NCBI GenBank assembly: GCA_947631875.1
Contig: CANRMV010000002.1
Location: forward strand, 1-27,188
Length of the DNA: 27,188 nucleotides
Direction: 5' to 3'
DNA from: an uncultured Clostridia bacterium
Lineage (GTDB): Bacteria; Bacillota; Clostridia; Christensenellales; UBA1242
The notes beneath the pieces are model-generated. The model ran no database searches and had not been told where the DNA came from. It saw only the letters and a list, made by a program, of their open reading frames with translations. Made by a program: the position numbers and the translations under genes. Position 1 is the stretch's first letter, and each line of letters begins with the position of its first letter. Below are positions 22,672 to 27,188 of the stretch, one piece after another.

Positions 22672-25600
22672 TGGCAAAAATTAACATAAAAACCTCTGAA
22701 AAAGTAATGCCAATGATTTATGCATACACAACTCCCGGGGTTGTGTATCATGATGGTTGGACAAAAATTGGATATACAGAAAGAGATGTTAATACAAGAA
22801 TTAAGGAGCAAACTCAAACTGCCAATATTAGAGCAAAAAAAGAGTGGCAAGATATTGCTATTTTTGCAGATGGCAAAACAAGATTCACTGACAAAGAATT
22901 TCATAACTATCTTTCAAAAAACGATATAGAAAGAATGGATCCTGAACCAGATGACGAAGGCTGTCCAGAATGGTTTAAAATCAGTGGAAGAGACTCATAC
23001 GCCTTGTTTGGTCAGTTCAGGGTCGATAAAGGCATACTTGAAAGTGTAGGCGTGCTTCCATACAATTTAAGAGAGGAACAAAGGCGTGCGGTTAATGAAA
23101 CGAGGTCTTATTTTCTTGATAATTCTCACGAGCATGAATTTCTTTGGAACGCAAAACCACGCTTTGGTAAAACATTGTCAACATATGATTTGTGTAAAAA
23201 ATTAGGCGCTGAAAAAATATTGATTGTGACAAACAGGCCTTCAATCGCGAATTCGTGGTATCAAGACTATGTTAAGTTTTTTGGCACGGAGTCTGGTTAT
23301 TATTTTGTTACAAATGTTGATTCTTTGAAAAGTAAAAAATATGTTCTTTCGAGAGAACAATATATAGACGTTATTTCGCAACCAAACCACAAAGGATGCA
23401 TAGAGTTTATTTCGTTGCAAGACTTGAAAGGCTCAATATATTTTGGTGGACAATATGCAAAACTGAAAGAAGTTGCAGATCTTAATTGGGATGTTTTGGT
23501 TATAGATGAAGCGCATGAAGGTGTTGACACCTACAAGACAGATGTTGCATTTGATCAAATAAAAAGAAAATATACGCTTCATTTGTCTGGAACACCATTT
23601 AAAGCATTGGCAAATGATAAATTCCCGCCAAAAGCGATTTTCAATTGGACATATGCTGATGAACAAGAACATAAAAGAGATTGGAACAATGCTAGCGAAG
23701 AGGAAAACCCTTATGCAAATTTGCCAAAATTAAATCTCTACACCTACAAAATGTCCGATATCGGTAGAGAAAAAGTGGAACAGGGTGCTGATTTCTTTGA
23801 TGATGGGGACAAAGAAGAGTTTTGCTGGGACTTAAATGAGTTTTTTAAGACGAACGCAAGCGGAGATTTTGTGCATGATGCGGAAGTAGATAAATTTCTC
23901 GATGCACTTGTAAACCAAGAAAAATTCCCATTTTCAACACCTGAATTAAGAGATGAATTGAAACATACTCTTTGGCTTATGAAGTATGTTAGCAGTGCAA
24001 AAGCTCTTGCAAAGAAATTAAATAATCATCCAATATTTAAAAATGAGTATCAGATAGTTTTGGCAGCTGGAGATGGTAGATTGGATGAAGAAGGCGAATC
24101 GGCCGATGAAGTTGCTTATGATAAAAATGTAAAAAGCTCTTACGATAAAGTTACAAATGCAATTAAAAATTATTCAAAAACCATAACCATTTCTGTAGGG
24201 CAACTGACAACAGGTATTACAATCCCAGAATGGACAGCTGTGATGATGTTGTATAAAGGGGAGAGCCCTGCACTTTATATGCAAGCTGCTTTTAGAGCGC
24301 AAAATCCATGTTTATTTGACGGTCCTAATGGTGAAAAATTGAGAAAGCAAAACGCATATGTTTTTGATTTTGACCCAGCAAGAACGCTTGATTTCTTTGA
24401 GCAATTTGCTAATGGTTTGCATGCTGAAACGGCAAATGGTCGAGGCGACTCTGACACCAGAAAACAACATGTAAGAGAGCTTATCAACTTCTTCCCTGTT
24501 TATGGTGAAGATCCAAATGGTGAAATGATTGAGCTTGACGCAGAGAAAGTCCTTTCAATTCCTCGTGCTATACACGCAAAAGAAGTTGTTAGACGTGGAT
24601 TCATGAGCAATTTCTTATTTCAAAATATTGGCAATATATTTAATGCGCCAAAAGAAGTTTTAGATATTATTCAAAAGTTTGATCCGGTTAAAGAACCTGT
24701 AGGCATAAGTCAAGAGACTAAAGAAGTTTTGGATATCGATGAAAACGGAGAGATTGCAATTCCAGAAAATAAAGTTATTGGGACTGCAAGCGACATCTTT
24801 GGTAGCAAAATTTATGGTGATATACAGGATACTTTGATAGATACAATTGAAAATATCCAGAAAGATCAAGTAACAAATTCAAAAAGAGATGACAAATTAG
24901 AACAGTTGTTACAAGCGTTTCATACAAATATAACTGATAATTTGGTGGAAACTGCAAAATCAAATTATGCTTCAGATATGTCTAAATCAACTCAACAGGG
25001 GTTAATTCGAAAGATAAACAATTCTGCCGATACTTTTGTTAAAAAACAATATGGAAGTTACCAGATTGAATGTAATAAACTTGAAAACGAACGCAAAAAA
25101 GCAATCGAGGAAGCAAAATCTTCTGCAGATTCAAAAACAATCACTGAAATAAATAAAACGTTTGATGATAAAAAGCGCACAATAGAGGCCGAATTTGTTA
25201 ACAATTTGCAATCACAAGTTGGAATGGTTATTGAAGATGCTGGCAAGAAAATTGTTGAAGCGGTAGAAACAGACAAAAGAGAAAAACAACGAGACGGGCT
25301 TATGGAAAATGTTAGAAGTCATTTAAGAGGCTTTTCACGAACAATTCCATCATTTCTTATGGCATATGGTGATCAGACTACCACTTTGGAAGATTTCGAT
25401 AATATAATCCCAGATCAAGTGTTTAAAGAAGTGACGGGCATATCTTTGGATGAATTTAGAAGCTTGCGTGACGGTTTTGATTACACTGATGAAAGCGGAG
25501 AGAATCATCATTATAACGGATTTTTTGATTCTGTGGTGTTCAATGATTCTGTTAAAGAATTTTTGTCCAAAAAACAAAAACTAGCAAATTATTTTGAAGA

Positions 25601-26039
25601 AAATGTAAAAGAAGATATATTCGACTATATTCCTCCTCAAAAAACAAATCAAATCTTTACACCTAAAAAGGTTGTAATAGAAATGGTTGACAATTTAGAA
25701 AAAGAGAATTCTGGGTGTTTTGACGATCCAAATCATACATTTATGGATTTGTATATGAAATCGGGCCTTTATATAACAGAAATTGTTAAGAGATTATATC
25801 GCAGCAAAAAGATGAAACAACTTTATCCAGATAATGAGAAACGTTTAAACCATATTTTTGAAAAACAAGTTTATGGCTTGGCGCCTACTGAGATTATTTA
25901 TAGAATTGCAATAGCTTATATTCTCGGATTTAGTGAGCAAATAAAAATAGATAAGCATAATTTTAAGCAGTTGGATGCATTGCCTTATGCACAAGATGGC
26001 ACTTTAGAAAATAAACTTGATGAAATTTATAATAACTAA
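22671..26039 (+). CDS. GIY-YIG nuclease / SF2 helicase / methyltransferase-like fusion protein
   Basis: This 1122-residue protein would be the cutting and translocating partner of the upstream methyltransferase. Residues 15-60 hold a GIY-YIG nuclease of the T5orf172 kind (IYAYTTPG, then DGWTKIGYT and the RDVNTRIKEQT helix). Residues 130-560 hold an SF2 ATPase: LREEQRRAV (Q-like), AKPRFGKT (161-168, Walker A variant), VIDEAHEG (277-284, DEAH), LSGTP (305-309) and QAAFRAQNP (538-546, motif VI). A long charged helical stretch (about 770-890) follows. The last 130 residues resemble the start of an adenine methyltransferase: NQIFTPKKVVIEMVDNLE, a degenerate MDLYMKSGLYITEIV and QVYGLAPTEIIYR, with no NPPY after it. 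ATG 22671 has AAGGAG eight bases upstream. A strong terminator closes the unit. Confidence 0.85.
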   Translation: MAKINIKTSEKVMPMIYAYTTPGVVYHDGWTKIGYTERDVNTRIKEQTQTANIRAKKEWQDIAIFADGKTRFTDKEFHNYLSKNDIERMDPEPDDEGCPEWFKISGRDSYALFGQFRVDKGILESVGVLPYNLREEQRRAVNETRSYFLDNSHEHEFLWNAKPRFGKTLSTYDLCKKLGAEKILIVTNRPSIANSWYQDYVKFFGTESGYYFVTNVDSLKSKKYVLSREQYIDVISQPNHKGCIEFISLQDLKGSIYFGGQYAKLKEVADLNWDVLVIDEAHEGVDTYKTDVAFDQIKRKYTLHLSGTPFKALANDKFPPKAIFNWTYADEQEHKRDWNNASEEENPYANLPKLNLYTYKMSDIGREKVEQGADFFDDGDKEEFCWDLNEFFKTNASGDFVHDAEVDKFLDALVNQEKFPFSTPELRDELKHTLWLMKYVSSAKALAKKLNNHPIFKNEYQIVLAAGDGRLDEEGESADEVAYDKNVKSSYDKVTNAIKNYSKTITISVGQLTTGITIPEWTAVMMLYKGESPALYMQAAFRAQNPCLFDGPNGEKLRKQNAYVFDFDPARTLDFFEQFANGLHAETANGRGDSDTRKQHVRELINFFPVYGEDPNGEMIELDAEKVLSIPRAIHAKEVVRRGFMSNFLFQNIGNIFNAPKEVLDIIQKFDPVKEPVGISQETKEVLDIDENGEIAIPENKVIGTASDIFGSKIYGDIQDTLIDTIENIQKDQVTNSKRDDKLEQLLQAFHTNITDNLVETAKSNYASDMSKSTQQGLIRKINNSADTFVKKQYGSYQIECNKLENERKKAIEEAKSSADSKTITEINKTFDDKKRTIEAEFVNNLQSQVGMVIEDAGKKIVEAVETDKREKQRDGLMENVRSHLRGFSRTIPSFLMAYGDQTTTLEDFDNIIPDQVFKEVTGISLDEFRSLRDGFDYTDESGENHHYNGFFDSVVFNDSVKEFLSKKQKLANYFEENVKEDIFDYIPPQKTNQIFTPKKVVIEMVDNLEKENSGCFDDPNHTFMDLYMKSGLYITEIVKRLYRSKKMKQLYPDNEKRLNHIFEKQVYGLAPTEIIYRIAIAYILGFSEQIKIDKHNFKQLDALPYAQDGTLENKLDEIYNN

Positions 26040-26065
26040 AGAACGGTTAATGCCGTTCTTTTTTT
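26038..26065 (+). terminator. Rho-independent terminator closing the helicase unit
   Basis: GAACGG (26041-26046) / CCGTTC (26053-26058), extended by AA/TT, loop TTAATG, then seven to nine T. It overlaps the stop codon. Confidence 0.9.
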
Positions 26066-26126
26066 GTGCCATATGACCATATTTGACCAGTAGGTGCGAT
26101 AATGTATCAATTTTATAAAAAAATAT

Positions 26127-26242
26127 CTGTCACAACTGTCACATCCGTCACAAAGCATTATGAATACAATTCCTATATAAACGAATTTTACTGTCATTTG
26201 TCAATTTTGTCATTTTTATGTGACAAATGACAGATGTGACAG
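26127..26242. promoter_or_regulatory. Iteron cluster, candidate replication origin or Rep operator
   Basis: Three tandem 9-mers CTGTCACAA (26127-26135), CTGTCACAT (26136-26144), CCGTCACAA (26145-26153) are followed by copies on the other strand, ATGTGACAA (26218-26226) and ATGTGACAG (26234-26242, exact complement of the second). CTGTCATTTGTCA (26191-26203) and TGACAAATGACAG (26221-26233) form a perfect 13-bp inverted repeat. A replication-initiator-like gene starts 320 bp downstream. This is the classic layout of iteron-controlled replication, but a regulator operator is also possible. Confidence 0.6.
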
Positions 26243-26271
26243 ATGATTTTTATATTTTTACACTAAATTGG

Positions 26272-26296
26272 GTGTGCTTATTGGCACACTTTTTTT
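26272..26296 (+). terminator. Rho-independent terminator or attenuator upstream of the Rep-like gene
   Basis: GTGTGC (26272-26277) / GCACAC (26284-26289), loop TTATTG, then seven T. No gene ends here, so it may terminate a leader or antisense-controlled transcript. Confidence 0.75.
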
Positions 26297-26308
26297 AAAA
26301 ATTTTTTT

Positions 26309-26333
26309 GGATGTATCAAATGGTGATACATCC
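26309..26333. repeat. Perfect 10-bp palindrome GGATGTATCA/TGATACATCC
   Basis: Arms 26309-26318 and 26324-26333 around AATGG. No T-run follows. Half-site ATGTATCA also occurs at 26102-26109, so a binding site is more likely than a terminator. Confidence 0.6.
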
Positions 26334-26408
26334 TCTTTGATAAAATTCAGATGCCAAAATCTGCAAAAATTCTTTAAAAATCGTTGAATTTAGCATGAAA
26401 GATTTTTT

Positions 26409-26435
26409 AGGGTAGGTCAAATGTTGTCCAACCCT
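26409..26435. repeat. Imperfect palindrome before the Rep-like gene
   Basis: AGGGTAGGTCAA (26409-26420) and TTGTCCAACCCT (26424-26435) pair at 10 of 12 positions around ATG. A second small hairpin CTTCG/CGAAG lies at 26466-26482. The rest of 26334-26553 shows no gene. Confidence 0.5.
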
Positions 26436-26563
26436 AGAAGGTAGAATTAGAGCGTAAACACAACTTCGGTTTTATCGAAGGCTGCAGACTTCGTTAAAAT
26501 ATATGCTTTGCTATAGACCTGATCAACCTATTGTCAAAGCAACAAAATTTATTAGGAGGTTAA

Positions 26564-27188
26564 AATGAGAGATTTCGTATTCGACTTTGATCAGAAAACT
26601 ATGGTCGAATTAGGCCTATCAGTCGAGGAAGGGCTTTTGCTGGACTATCTGGTAAAGTTTTTTGATAGTGGCAACGCAGTTACAATGTATGTTAAAGGGA
26701 GAAAGTATTGTTGGATAACCTACAAGAAAATGCTTGCAGATTTGCCCGTGCTTAAAAAGCGAGAGAGACAAACGCGCAGAATTCTGACAGGCTTGGAGCA
26801 AAAAGGTCTTATAAAAAGGCATCTTGAAAACTATAACAAATTGTTCATCTACATCAATCAAGAGGTTTTATTTTACGGTCCTGACGGTCATAATGGACTG
26901 TCCCACGAGGATTTTATGGACTTAAATGACCTACCTGTCGGACAACACGTTCCACCAATAGTGAAATATTATAGAAATAAAATAAAAATTATTTCTAGAA
27001 ACGCGCGCGTGAAGGAACTTGATGGCAATTTGTTTCATTTAAGACTAATTCAAACCATTAAACCACAGATTAGCACTTACGCTTTTGATAAACATTTTAA
27101 GCAGTCGCAAACGGATTCGGTTTCGGACAGGCTTATTTTGCTTTCGGTTGCTTCTGCAAATGAAATGGAGGCGCACGTTAAAAAGGCT
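26564..27188 (+). CDS. Winged-helix replication-initiator-like protein, 3'-truncated by window edge
   Basis: The frame is open from the ATG at 26564 to the end of the window (208 codons, no stop). AGGAGG lies four bases before the ATG. The first 110 residues look like the winged-helix N-domain of Firmicutes plasmid or phage replication initiators: LGLSVEEGLLLDYLVKFF, KYCWITYKKMLADLPVL, RQTRRILTGLEQKGLIKR, LFIYIN. This helix-wing pattern is also found in DnaD-like replisome organisers. The following 95 residues are variable, polar and unrecognised. The upstream iterons (26127-26242) fit a plasmid or integrative-element replication role. Because the C-terminus is outside the window, a plain transcription regulator cannot be fully excluded. 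Confidence 0.7.

Noticed and set aside
26127..26153. Tandem 9-bp repeats considered as a CRISPR array
   Set aside because: Units are 9 bp, directly adjacent without spacers, and inverted copies follow nearby; this is an iteron pattern, and no cas gene is present.
26409..26482. A riboswitch before the Rep-like gene
   Set aside because: There are only two small hairpins without a recognisable aptamer core or an adjacent terminator; an operator or origin role fits better.

Overview
The window comes from a low-GC, endospore-forming member of the Bacillota, most likely an uncultured Clostridia-type bacterium. It opens inside a convincing spoIVA gene (spore-coat ATPase). Its genes have Shine-Dalgarno sites of the AGGAGG type, and its promoters match TTGACA/TATAAT well. 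TGA is used as a stop, so the code is standard.

Region 1 (1 to about 6.4 kb) looks like ordinary chromosome. It holds the 3' part of spoIVA, two multi-pass membrane proteins (the second resembles YjdF/DUF2238), a small conserved protein, a family-8 glycosyltransferase, a membrane-anchored protein of unknown function whose promoter spacer contains eight C in a row, and a RimK-type ATP-grasp ligase. Between them lie a GC-rich structured repeat zone (1178-1440), a 40-bp direct repeat, and a dispersed-type imperfect palindrome (2963-3042).

Region 2 (about 6.5 to 26.1 kb) is a dense defence island. In order: a two-gene McrB/LlaJI-like GTPase plus nuclease system (6546-9887); a type II pair of N4C/N6A methyltransferase and CfrBI-like endonuclease (10030-12031); a 28-bp tRNA 3'-end fragment that looks like an old attachment site (12186-12213); a small His-tailed protein and an HTH-Fic protein with a three-copy operator; a decayed gene end; an AbiE toxin-antitoxin pair with nested inverted-repeat operators (14047-15607); a cassette of cytosine-5 methyltransferase, a protein with both MORC/Hsp90-like and histidine-kinase-like ATPase domains, and an atypical response receiver (15661-20144); a decayed DUF5655-like gene; and a two-gene system of NPPY methyltransferase plus a GIY-YIG/SF2-helicase/degenerate-methyltransferase fusion (20701-26039) closed by a strong terminator.

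Region 3 (26.07 kb to the end) looks like a replication module. A 500-bp gene-free stretch with iterons in both orientations and several palindromes precedes the start of a winged-helix replication-initiator-like protein that runs off the window. This suggests that all or part of the island sits on, or beside, an integrated plasmid or conjugative element.

The most interesting candidate for an under-described system is the dcm - dual GHKL ATPase/kinase - receiver cassette. It would couple a DNA methyltransferase to phosphorelay-like signalling, and no recognisable nuclease lies in the same transcription unit.
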